Part shown: positions 1 to 6,828 of the stretch, one piece after another | Position numbering within the stretch: position 1 is the first letter of the stretch | Layout of the letters: every line of letters begins with the position of its first letter | Assembly: GCA_025362415.1 (NCBI GenBank) | Contig: JANYGM010000270.1 | Location: 1 to 16,177 of the forward strand | Direction: 5' to 3' | Origin: a bacterium | GTDB taxonomy: Bacteria > Bacteroidota > Bacteroidia > Cytophagales > Thermonemataceae | DNA: 16,177 bases | Notes under the pieces: generated by a model | What the model saw: the letters and a program-made list of their open reading frames with translations, nothing else | Databases searched by the model: none | Told to the model about the DNA's origin: nothing | Translations under genes and position numbers: made by a program

Positions 1-1
1 A

Positions 2-1546
2 AGTCTGACTTGGTTTAGTTTAAGTAATAATCAATTAACAACACTACCCCCTGAAATTGGAAAACTACGAAATTTAATTATATTGAGTTTTGGTGTAAAT
101 AAATTAAAAATGCTACCTCGTGAAATTGGAAACCTACAAAATCTCACCTCACTTGGTTTAGGTAAAAATAAACTAACCATATTGCCCAATGAAATTGGAA
201 AACTAAAAAATTTGGATAATTTACATCTAAGTAATAATAAACTAACATCAATACCCCCTGAAATTGGGAATTTGCAAAACATAACTTGGTTGGATGTAAG
301 TAACAATGAACTAACAACGCTGCCACCTGAAATCAAGAAGATGCAAAATCTAAATGGCATCAGCTTAAATAAAAATAAAATAGTAACACTACCAATTGAA
401 ATTGGAGAACTAAAAAATTTAGTTACAATAATACTAAGCAATAATGAACTGGAAACCCTCCCTGTTGGCATTAGAAACCTACAAAGTCTGAATTGGTTAA
501 GTTTAGCCTCAAATCAGTTGGCTAACTTAGAGATAAATGGAACTGGGTTGCAAAATTTGAAAACCTTAGATTTAAGCAAAAATCAGCTCACAACAATACC
601 AAATGAATTAGGGAAACTACAAAATCTAGTTTGGTTGGGTTTACACAATAATAAGCTCACAATAATACCAAACGAATTGGGAAAACTACAAAATTTGACA
701 GACTTACATTTAGGGAATAATAAAATAACCAATTTACCAGTTGAAATTACAAAATTAAAAAATTTGACTACACTCGGTCTAGATAGTAATCAAATAGCAA
801 CGCTACCTCGTGAAATAGGGGAATTACGAAATCTGACTTGGTTACGTCTAGCTAATAATCAATTAACCACTTTGACTCTTGAAATCACAAAACTAAAAAA
901 TCTAACAATGCTAGATTTAGGCAATAATCAAATAACGACTTTACCCAATGAAATTGGGAAACTACAAAATATGACTTGGTTAAGTTTACATACTAATAAG
1001 CTAAAAACATTACCAACTGAAGTAGGAAAACTACAAAAATTGACAAACTTGTATGTGAACCTAAATTTTATAGAAAAAGAAGACATAGCAGCAATACAAA
1101 CACTAATACCAAATTGTAAGATTGATTACTCACCTGAAATTAGTTATATTCGTTTAGCTGATGAGTTTTTGAACAACGGTGAGTATAGTGACGCATATGA
1201 TGCTGTGAAAAAAGCTATTTTAGAAAATGGCAGAAACCACAATAATTGGTTTAATTTAAGTTGGTATGCCCTGTTTATCAATAAACCAGAAGAGGCTATT
1301 TCTGCTGCCAAAAAATCTTTAGAACTTTCACCAAACAATAATAGTGTCATTAGTAATTTGGTATTAGGATATACTCTTAATAATGAGTGGAGCAAAGCAA
1401 AGGTACTGTATCAAGAATGGAAAGATAAAAAATTTATGGATAACGAAAAACCTACCAAAGAGATTTTTTTAGCAGATATTGCAGCACTAGAGGAAGCTGG
1501 CATAAAACACGGAAATTTTAAGAAAATCAAGAAAATGTTAAAATAA
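2..1546 (+). CDS. Leucine-rich repeat plus TPR protein, 5'-truncated by the window edge
   Basis: The reading frame is open from the first bases of the window, so the N-terminus lies outside; 514 residues are visible. They begin with 15 consecutive LRRs of exactly 23 residues (69 bp each, from position 5 to 1039), consensus LxxLxLxxNxLxxLPxEIGKLxN. A diverged capping repeat follows (about 1040-1123). From about 1130 to the stop the sequence changes to a helical region with two or three TPR-like units (YIRLADEFLNNGEYSDAYDA, then NNWFNLSWYALF and later SVISNLVLGYTLNNEWSKA). LRR and TPR modules are protein-binding scaffolds, so a role in protein interaction is inferred; the partner is unknown. 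No signal peptide can be judged because the start is missing. Repeat 8 (488-556) has lost the LPxEIG segment. A TTG at 83 is not the start, since the LRR pattern continues upstream of it. A hairpin terminator follows at once. Confidence 0.9.
   Translation, partial: SLTWFSLSNNQLTTLPPEIGKLRNLIILSFGVNKLKMLPREIGNLQNLTSLGLGKNKLTILPNEIGKLKNLDNLHLSNNKLTSIPPEIGNLQNITWLDVSNNELTTLPPEIKKMQNLNGISLNKNKIVTLPIEIGELKNLVTIILSNNELETLPVGIRNLQSLNWLSLASNQLANLEINGTGLQNLKTLDLSKNQLTTIPNELGKLQNLVWLGLHNNKLTIIPNELGKLQNLTDLHLGNNKITNLPVEITKLKNLTTLGLDSNQIATLPREIGELRNLTWLRLANNQLTTLTLEITKLKNLTMLDLGNNQITTLPNEIGKLQNMTWLSLHTNKLKTLPTEVGKLQKLTNLYVNLNFIEKEDIAAIQTLIPNCKIDYSPEISYIRLADEFLNNGEYSDAYDAVKKAILENGRNHNNWFNLSWYALFINKPEEAISAAKKSLELSPNNNSVISNLVLGYTLNNEWSKAKVLYQEWKDKKFMDNEKPTKEIFLADIAALEEAGIKHGNFKKIKKMLK
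5..1039 (+). repeat. Fifteen in-frame 69-bp tandem units encoding LRRs
   Basis: Each unit begins at 5 + 69(k-1) and the spacing never breaks over 15 units. At DNA level the best conserved part reads like GAAATTGGGAAACTACAAAA, encoding E-I-G-K-L-Q-N. Units are diverged rather than identical, but they share enough short identical stretches for recombination or slippage to change copy number in frame. Confidence 0.85.
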
Positions 1547-1550
1547 AACA

Positions 1551-1591
1551 TCAAAAATCCTAATGATATTGTTTATTATTGGGATTTTTGA
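1551..1591 (+). terminator. Hairpin terminator after the LRR-TPR gene
   Basis: A 14-bp stem (1551-1564 with 1578-1591) contains one G-U pair and a 13-nt loop. The left arm TCAAAAATCCTAAT pairs with ATTGGGATTTTTGA. It starts 4 nt after the stop codon. The T-run is in the 3' arm, as in many A-tract/T-tract terminators. Confidence 0.7.
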
Positions 1592-1659
1592 TTGTGTCTG
1601 GTGGCGTGGCTGATTTTGAGAAATTAAAGAGATAAAAAACCAATTCAATAAAATTTAAT

Positions 1660-1667
1660 TACCTTTG
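1660..1667 (+). promoter_or_regulatory. Bacteroidota -7 element for the GldM-like gene
   Basis: TACCTTTG matches TAnnTTTG exactly. No convincing TTG is seen 19-20 nt upstream. A transcript starting about 7 nt downstream would have a leader of roughly 58 nt, opening with a small hairpin (1676-1695: TGCAAAAA, loop CGCA, TTTTTGCA). Confidence 0.5.
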
Positions 1668-1731
1668 TGTCAGAATGCAAAAACGCATTTTTGCAGATAT
1701 TTACTCAATACTAAAATTTTAAATATATAGA

Positions 1732-2433
1732 ATGAAATTAAATGTAATATTTCTCGTGTGTTTGTTTTTCACACTTGGTTGTTCTGCACAGACAAAAGAT
1801 AGAGGAGCTTGTAACCCCACCGTTATTAATAAGTTTTTGGAATTAAATGAGTTGCTTATACATACTATGGCGGACTCTAGAATTACGAACGACTGCACTA
1901 TAGCAGCCTTTGCAAGAGATATTAAACGAGAAGGTAATCACAAAGAAGGACTTGAGGCAAAGGGGAAATTAGAGAGAATAAGGGCTTTTAGAGTACAAAT
2001 GACAATGAGTTTAGAGGATATAAAGGCTAATATCAAACTAAATGTTATGGGAGGGCAAGACCCAAGAACGGGGCTTTTGGTTAATCCAGCAGAAGAAACG
2101 AAATTAGAACTTCTTATGATTGGTGTTGGCAAAAAAGGACTGGGCTGGAAGTTGCAAGAGGCTTTGAAAAATTTTACAGTAGAAGTTGCAAAAATAGCTG
2201 ACATAGATCCAAAAGAATTGCCACTATTAGCGGAAGATAATGAGAGAAATCCACTTTATAAGCATGATCCTATTCAGCGAAATAAGCACTTTGTGCAGGC
2301 TAATTTTGGGCAGACACCTGCTGCCGCTGCACTCGTGGTGCTTACGCACGAACAAAATGAGATACTTCGTACAGAAAGCATAGTTATGCGAAAAATAATT
2401 GATGATATGAGAAACTCGCAAAGGAAAAAATAG
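1732..2433 (+). CDS. Exported GldM N-terminal-domain-like protein, possible lipoprotein
   Basis: The 233-residue product opens with a hydrophobic signal (residues 1-16) ending in TLGC-SAQ. This can be read as a lipobox with Cys17 as lipid anchor, or as a signal peptidase I site after SAQ; -3 is Thr, so lipidation is uncertain. The mature part follows the layout of the first periplasmic domain of GldM/PorM. It has a helix with FLELNELL (residues 35-42), a DPRTGLLVNP turn (110-119), GKKGLGWKLQEAL (133-145), ELPLLAED (162-169), and NFGQTPAAAALVVLTHEQNE (191-210) followed by ILRTES, which recalls the GldM segment around PLAAV...LTKLQNDV..TE. This similarity is from memory of the family, not an alignment. 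GldM proteins are about 500 residues and have an N-terminal transmembrane helix that meets GldL; here that helix is replaced by an export signal and the later domains are absent. A role beside the T9SS/gliding motor is inferred. Own -7 element at 1660; leader about 58 nt. Confidence 0.65.
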   Translation: MKLNVIFLVCLFFTLGCSAQTKDRGACNPTVINKFLELNELLIHTMADSRITNDCTIAAFARDIKREGNHKEGLEAKGKLERIRAFRVQMTMSLEDIKANIKLNVMGGQDPRTGLLVNPAEETKLELLMIGVGKKGLGWKLQEALKNFTVEVAKIADIDPKELPLLAEDNERNPLYKHDPIQRNKHFVQANFGQTPAAAALVVLTHEQNEILRTESIVMRKIIDDMRNSQRKK

Positions 2434-2444
2434 TTTTTTCTTTT
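2420..2444 (+). terminator. Possible A/U hairpin spanning the stop codon of the GldM-like gene
   Basis: AAAGGAAAAAA (2420-2430) can pair with TTTTTTCTTTT (2434-2444), an 11-bp stem with one G-U pair. The TAG stop codon forms the 3-nt loop. The stem is almost all A-U and overlaps the -33 element of the next promoter, so this is a weak call. Confidence 0.3.
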
Positions 2445-2472
2445 GCTTTTTCAGTAAATAATTGTACCTTTG
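2442..2472 (+). promoter_or_regulatory. Bacteroidota promoter for the DksA-like gene
   Basis: TTTG at 2442-2445 and TACCTTTG at 2465-2472 are separated by 19 nt, matching the TTTG/TAnnTTTG pattern. The expected start is near 2479, about 60 nt before the ATG. Confidence 0.65.
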
Positions 2473-2540
2473 CACAAAATTTAATAGCTTCATTTTTACG
2501 GTTCTAATTATTTACTTGTAACTTACAACTTGCCTTTTAC

Positions 2541-2930
2541 ATGGAAAATCTAGTTAAAGAAAAAACACGTTATTCTGACGAAGAATTAAAAGAGTTCCAA
2601 GAGCTGCTGAATACGAGAGTAGAGCAGGCTCGCCAAGAACTCAAAGATTTGAAAGGTAGTTTGAGTAAAAAAAATGACTCTGGTACAGACAATACCTCCA
2701 ATCATTCAAAAGTTTTGGAAGATGGTTCAGATACACTTGAGCGTGAGAATATCAACCAACTTGCTGCACGCCAACAAAAATATATCCAACAGCTAGAAAA
2801 TGCCCTTATTCGTATCAAAAATGGTACTTATGGTATTTGTGTGGATACTATGAAACTGATACCCAAAGAGCGTTTGCGTGTTGTGCCTCATACGCAACAT
2901 TCTATTGAAGCAAAAAACAACAAAAAATAA
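2541..2930 (+). CDS. TraR/DksA-family regulator with degenerate zinc finger
   Basis: The 129-residue protein has a long charged coiled-coil-type N-terminus (residues 12-50 and 70-95) and the DksA-type C-terminal block IKNGTYGICVDTMKLIPKER (92-111) followed by LRVVPHTQHSIEAK. Family members bind RNA polymerase through the secondary channel and modulate transcription initiation, often with ppGpp; that role here is by homology. Classical DksA coordinates zinc with four cysteines. Only Cys100 is present, with Thr103 in the second position and no cysteines in the last segment, so zinc binding is probably lost. I recall similar loss in other Bacteroidota homologues. The ATG at 2541 is preceded by an A/T-rich leader without a Shine-Dalgarno sequence. 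The gene has its own promoter and lies 67 nt upstream of scpB, so read-through into scpB is possible. Confidence 0.85.
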   Translation: MENLVKEKTRYSDEELKEFQELLNTRVEQARQELKDLKGSLSKKNDSGTDNTSNHSKVLEDGSDTLERENINQLAARQQKYIQQLENALIRIKNGTYGICVDTMKLIPKERLRVVPHTQHSIEAKNNKK

Positions 2931-2936
2931 CTTTTT

Positions 2937-2956
2937 TAATTGTGAATTTTTAATTG
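2937..2956 (-). repeat. Short inverted copy of the ATTCACAA dispersed repeat
   Basis: These 20 nt are the exact reverse complement of 6687-6706 inside the 46-nt repeat copy. The fragment lies between the DksA-like gene and scpB, 41 nt before the scpB ATG. Confidence 0.7.
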
Positions 2957-2967
2957 TATTTGCCTTT

Positions 2968-2993
2968 AAATTCCCCTTTGGGGGCTAGGGGGC
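2968..2993. repeat. G/C-box dispersed repeat against the scpB start
   Basis: The sequence has the form AAATTCCCCTTTGGGGG followed by CTAGGGGGC. It stands out strongly in an AT-rich region. CCCC (2973-2976) can pair with GGGG at 2980-2983 or with the second G-run at 2988-2992. A related copy lies at 16117-16140. The element ends 4 nt before the scpB ATG. Confidence 0.7.
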
Positions 2994-2997
2994 TATT

Positions 2998-3567
2998 ATG
3001 GATTTTCTACAAAATCATATTGAAGCATTAGTTTTTTGTGCGCCTGAACCTATTTCACTCGCAGAGGTGAGGGCGTGCCTAATGGAAATGTTTGAGGCAG
3101 AAATCCCAGAAGAAAATATTAGTGAGGCTATACAAAAACTCATCAAAAAATACAATGAAGATATTTATGCCTTCCAAATTTATCAGATTGGGGGCGGGTT
3201 TCAGTTTCTTACAAAACCCGCTTATCAGGTAAGTATTAGTATTTTACTCAAACAACAATCCAAAAAACGCCTTTCTAACGCAGCTTTAGAAACACTTGCC
3301 ATTATTGCCTACAAACAACCCATCACAAAAAGTGAAATAGAGCAAATCAGAGGTGTAAACTGTGATTATGCGGTGCAGAAACTTCTAGAAAAAGAACTTG
3401 TTTTTATCAAAGGAAAATCAGAAGCCGTTGGACGACCACTTTTATATGGTACAAGCGACAAATTTATGAACTATTTTGGTATCAATAGTCTTAAAGATTT
3501 GCCACTTCCCAAAGATGTTGCCCCAGATGAAGGACTAAATAATACCATTGGAGAAGCAAAAGAATAA
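2998..3567 (+). CDS. scpB: Segregation and condensation protein B
   Basis: The 189-residue protein has the two winged-helix domains of ScpB, about residues 1-80 and 90-165. The second carries the family signature: AALETLAIIAYKQPITKSEI (residues 95-114), then EQIRGVNCDYAVQKLLEKEL and a GRPLLYGTSDKFMNYFGI ending. ScpB dimers bind the kleisin ScpA, which bridges the SMC heads; the complex condenses and separates sister chromosomes in the cytoplasm. scpA is not in this window. The length is normal for the family. The ATG at 2998 is the only sensible start and lies directly behind a C/G-tract repeat able to fold over the ribosome entry site. No convincing promoter of its own is seen in the 67-nt gap, so it may be co-transcribed with the DksA-like gene. 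Confidence 0.95.
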   Translation: MDFLQNHIEALVFCAPEPISLAEVRACLMEMFEAEIPEENISEAIQKLIKKYNEDIYAFQIYQIGGGFQFLTKPAYQVSISILLKQQSKKRLSNAALETLAIIAYKQPITKSEIEQIRGVNCDYAVQKLLEKELVFIKGKSEAVGRPLLYGTSDKFMNYFGINSLKDLPLPKDVAPDEGLNNTIGEAKE

Positions 3568-3670
3568 TCAAAGTTTACCTTATTACCCACTAATTCGTAC
3601 CTCTTCCCAATCAAAAAATCTTGTTCCTATTTCTCAATTTACCACTAAAAAGTGCTTTTTGATTTGTATT

Positions 3671-3702
3671 TTTGCAGAATAGTTTATATTTGATTATCTT
3701 TG
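3671..3702 (+). promoter_or_regulatory. Bacteroidota promoter for the type B T9SS cargo gene
   Basis: TTTG at 3671-3674 and TATCTTTG at 3695-3702 are separated by 20 nt. The predicted transcript start near 3709 lies before the ATG at 3729 and after the alternative TTG at 3672, which decides the start codon. Confidence 0.65.
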
Positions 3703-3728
3703 AGGATAAAATAAACTCCTTTTCCTTT

Positions 3729-6575
3729 ATGCGACCACTAGCACTGATTTTTATATTAGTTTTCTGTTTTTTCTTTTCTAACGACTTAAAAGCCACACAC
3801 TTACGAGCTGGGCAAATTTCTGCTAGTCGTACAGACCCAATAGCTCTTACTTACCGCATTACGCTTACACTTTACCGTGATAAGTGCGCCCAATGCGTAG
3901 AACTAGCTTCTTCTGCACGTATTTTTATTAGAGAACTAAACGTAGAACTTACTGCAAACCTTGTTTTTCCTCTTAATGAAGTTGGAAATAATACACAAGA
4001 GGGAAGATATGAGTTTAATTATACGTTTGCAGGAGCTGGGACTTTTACTATTACTTACTCTGACCCTTATAGAAATGATGTTATAAATATGTCTAATTCA
4101 CTAGGAACAGAGTTTTATGTAGAATCTCAAATAATTATAAACCCATTTTTGGGTAGAAATAGTACACCTATTTTGCAGGCTTTGCCCATAGACTTTGCAG
4201 GTCTTGGAAGGAAGTTTTTACATAATCCAGGTGCTTATGACCCAGATGGTGATAGCCTTTCCTATAGTTTTGTTACACCAAGACAAGGTTTTAATATAAA
4301 TGTAGCTGGTTATCAACCACTTAGTGCTTATATGACAACGGCAGAAGGTGGTGGCGCACCTAGTTTTGTTATCAATCCTTCTACAGGAACTGTTACTTGG
4401 GACAGTCCTAATACTGTTGGGAATTTTAATTTTGCCATTAGAGTACAAGAATGGCGCAAAAACGTACAAGGAAATTATATTTCTTTGGGTTATGTGGTGC
4501 GTGATATGCAGGTGCGTGTGAGCAATTCTACTAATAAACGCCCAATCTTAAAGCTTCCCCCCAATTTGTGTGTAGTCGTTGGTGATGTCATTGGAGAAAA
4601 TATAACTGCCACAGACCCAGACAACAACCAAGTAATAATTACTACGACAAGCCAATTATATGATGCGTCTTTCCCTAACCCAAAAGCATCTTATTTGCCT
4701 AATCCGCCTGTATTGCAACCCACTACACCACTTCCAGCAAGTTTGTTTTTTAGGTGGTTGCCTTCCTGCGACCACATACGAGAACGCCCTTATCAAGTGC
4801 TTTTCAAAGCGGAAGATAGACCCACAGGCGTTAATACACCACTTGTGGATATTCAGATTTTGGAAATAAAAGTTTTAGGACCAAAAGTACTCAATGTAAC
4901 CGCTACACCCAATAATCTTCCAAATGAAGATAATATTACACTTAATTGGACAGCTTACTCTTGTGCCACTCGTGCAGACCGCCTGATTATTTGGAGAAAA
5001 GAAAACTGTAGCCCTGATGTACTAGCAACCTGTGAAACTGGCGTACCAAAAAATGCTGGATATACTGCTATTGCACGTATTTTACCTAATCTTACCACTT
5101 ACACTGACCGTACTGTACGTGCAGGAGTGCGCTATACTTACCGTATTTCTGCTACTTTTGCGCCTCCTTCTGGTGGTGAAAGTGTGTCCTCTGACCCTAT
5201 TTGTGCAGGTCTTGATATTGATACACCACTTTTTACGAAAGTTGATATTATAGAAACATCTACTACAACAGGCAAAATAAATGTTGCTTTTGTGCAGCCT
5301 TGGCAATTTGGAACGCCTAACAATCCGCCAACTGCACCGTATGGTTACAAACTATTTAGGGCTGAAGGACTTACAGGAGGCACTTTTACAGAAGTTCAAA
5401 CTTATCTTAACGTAGTTCCTACAGATTTAACGGTACTTACTTTTGCTGATAATAATCTCAATACTGCAAATAATGCGTATAGATACCGTATAGCATTTTT
5501 TTCTAATGCAACAGATGAAACAAGTAAAGTTTTTAGAGATTCTTCTGATGTGGCAAGCACCGTAAAACTCACCAATAATCCGCCTTCTGGTTGTATTAGA
5601 GTAGATTGGACATATAATGTTGGCTGGAGTAATCAGCTTATCAAGCACGATGTTTTTCGTAGCAATGATGGCACTACTTTTAATGTGATAGGAACACCAA
5701 CAGATGTTATTTTAGCAGGAACAAACAACGGAAATTATACTGATACAGGGCTTATACAAGCACAAAATTATACTTACCGCATTTTGACACGTGGGGGCTA
5801 TAAAAATCCAGATTTTACGGCTCGTTATCCAGTTTTAGAGCCTTTTTTGAATAATTCTCAAACCATAACTGCTACACCAAAAGATATTACGCCACCTTGT
5901 CCACCTACCTTGACTATTCCTATACCTGATTGTACGCTTTTTAGTGTAAAATGTGGTACAAATAGTCCTATTGCACCACCTTTTACTAATTTTCTTACTT
6001 GGAAAAATCCAGAGGGTGACAACGGTAGCCCCAATGGGCGTTGTGGGGATAATACAGCAGGTTGTGAGTTTGAAGCAGATAACATAAAAGAATATAGAAT
6101 TTATTATAAAGCAAATCAGTCACTTGATTATCAGCTGCTTACAACTATTCCAAATAAACTTATACTTACTTATTCTCATAATAATTTGCTTTCTTTTGTG
6201 GGTTGTTATGCCGTTACGTCTGTGGATAATGCAGGCAATGAAAGTGCCAAGAGTAACGAGATTTGTATAGATAATTGTGAAAATTTTATTTTGCCAAATG
6301 TTTTTACACCTAGTGCTGTTGATGGCAAAAATGACGTTTTTGCACCTTGTGAGCCTGCTTTATTTATTGAAAGTACAGATTTTGAGGTCTATAATATTTG
6401 GGGAAGAAAAATTTATAACAATGACCAAGACCCAAAAATAAACTGGAATGGTAAAACAAATCAAGGAACTTTGGTAGCAACTGGCATATATTATTATGTG
6501 GCAAAAGTAAAGTTTTTTAGTGCAGTCGGCACAAATGAAAAAACATACAAAGGTTGGATAAATGTATTGAAATAA
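3729..6575 (+). CDS. Secreted multidomain adhesin-like protein with type B T9SS sorting domain
   Basis: The 948-residue protein starts with a signal peptide (residues 1-22, cleavage LKA|THLRAGQ). THLRAGQI is a frequent mature start in large Bacteroidota surface proteins. Next come cadherin/PKD-like beta domains with PDGDSLSYSF (about 172-181), GTVTWDSP (about 219) and a second ATDPDNNQ segment (about 294). Then come fibronectin-III-like domains (about 385-510, 520-630 and 640-720) and a Cys-rich region. Residues 853-948 form the gliding-motility-associated C-terminal domain (CHU_C type). It opens with ILPNVFTPSAVDGKNDVF, continues with FEVYNIWGRKIY and W-N-G-K, and ends in YKGWINVLK. This domain directs type IX secretion and surface attachment. 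The function of the exposed part is unknown; adhesion is an inference from domain type. A TTG 57 nt upstream gives a longer frame but lies inside the promoter. The gene stands alone, with promoters on both sides. Confidence 0.88.
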   Translation: MRPLALIFILVFCFFFSNDLKATHLRAGQISASRTDPIALTYRITLTLYRDKCAQCVELASSARIFIRELNVELTANLVFPLNEVGNNTQEGRYEFNYTFAGAGTFTITYSDPYRNDVINMSNSLGTEFYVESQIIINPFLGRNSTPILQALPIDFAGLGRKFLHNPGAYDPDGDSLSYSFVTPRQGFNINVAGYQPLSAYMTTAEGGGAPSFVINPSTGTVTWDSPNTVGNFNFAIRVQEWRKNVQGNYISLGYVVRDMQVRVSNSTNKRPILKLPPNLCVVVGDVIGENITATDPDNNQVIITTTSQLYDASFPNPKASYLPNPPVLQPTTPLPASLFFRWLPSCDHIRERPYQVLFKAEDRPTGVNTPLVDIQILEIKVLGPKVLNVTATPNNLPNEDNITLNWTAYSCATRADRLIIWRKENCSPDVLATCETGVPKNAGYTAIARILPNLTTYTDRTVRAGVRYTYRISATFAPPSGGESVSSDPICAGLDIDTPLFTKVDIIETSTTTGKINVAFVQPWQFGTPNNPPTAPYGYKLFRAEGLTGGTFTEVQTYLNVVPTDLTVLTFADNNLNTANNAYRYRIAFFSNATDETSKVFRDSSDVASTVKLTNNPPSGCIRVDWTYNVGWSNQLIKHDVFRSNDGTTFNVIGTPTDVILAGTNNGNYTDTGLIQAQNYTYRILTRGGYKNPDFTARYPVLEPFLNNSQTITATPKDITPPCPPTLTIPIPDCTLFSVKCGTNSPIAPPFTNFLTWKNPEGDNGSPNGRCGDNTAGCEFEADNIKEYRIYYKANQSLDYQLLTTIPNKLILTYSHNNLLSFVGCYAVTSVDNAGNESAKSNEICIDNCENFILPNVFTPSAVDGKNDVFAPCEPALFIESTDFEVYNIWGRKIYNNDQDPKINWNGKTNQGTLVATGIYYYVAKVKFFSAVGTNEKTYKGWINVLK

Positions 6576-6665
6576 GAAAGTTATTTTCCAAATAAGTAGG
6601 TTATTATAATTAATTCACCTTTTAATATTATCAAAAATAATATAGAATAAATTGATTATCAGTAT

Positions 6666-6711
6666 TTTGTATTCATTCACAATTCACAATTAAAAATTCA
6701 CAATTACTTAA
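6666..6711 (+). repeat. 46-nt dispersed repeat, copy A
   Basis: This copy consists of ATTCACAA-type units in the order TTTGTATTCATTCACAATTC, ACAATTAAAAATTCACAATT, ACTTAA. It is identical to 14311-14356 at 45 of 46 positions, while the flanking sequences are unrelated. It is intergenic, between the type B cargo gene and moxR. Confidence 0.9.
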
Positions 6712-6746
6712 TAGTAGTGTTCTTACTAATTTTGACTAATTTTTAT

Positions 6747-6754
6747 TACATTTG
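6747..6754 (+). promoter_or_regulatory. Putative -7 element for moxR
   Basis: TACATTTG matches TAnnTTTG. The nearest upstream TTTG (6731-6734) is only 12 nt away, shorter than usual, so the -33 element is uncertain. The implied leader is about 68 nt and contains a diverged copy of the dispersed repeat. Confidence 0.4.
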
Positions 6755-6790
6755 CCTTGAAATAAAACTGTGAGTTGCTTATATTTTACA

Positions 6791-6828
6791 AACTCACAAT
6801 TCACAACTTAAAACTCACAACTCAAAAT
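6791..6828 (+). repeat. Diverged copy of the ATTCACAA repeat abutting the moxR start
   Basis: The units AACTCACAATTCACAACTT and AAAACTCACAACTC align with the core of the 46-nt repeat, with several T-to-C changes and one extra base. The copy runs directly into the ATG at 6829. Confidence 0.55.

Noticed and set aside
83..85. TTG as the start of the LRR protein
   Set aside because: The same frame and the exact 23-residue LRR pattern continue upstream to the window edge.
31..471. Minus-strand frame opposite the LRR array
   Set aside because: It is an antisense shadow produced by the 69-bp periodicity of the LRR units; its repeats mirror the sense repeats.
1..1039. Regularly spaced repeats as a possible CRISPR array
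   Set aside because: The 69-bp units are coding, with no distinct repeat-spacer alternation; they translate into LRRs.
3646..3662. AAAAAG-TG-CTTTTT as a terminator after scpB
   Set aside because: The stem has six weak pairs, a 2-nt loop and overlaps the next promoter region; it is probably a chance A/T run.
3672..3728. TTG start giving 19 extra residues to the type B cargo protein
   Set aside because: The TTG is part of the -33 promoter element, and the extra residues would bury the signal peptide. The ATG at 3729 fits better.
6775..6828. TTG start giving 18 extra residues to MoxR
   Set aside because: The extension is a translation of the dispersed repeat and lacks family similarity. The ATG at 6829 gives a normal MoxR start.
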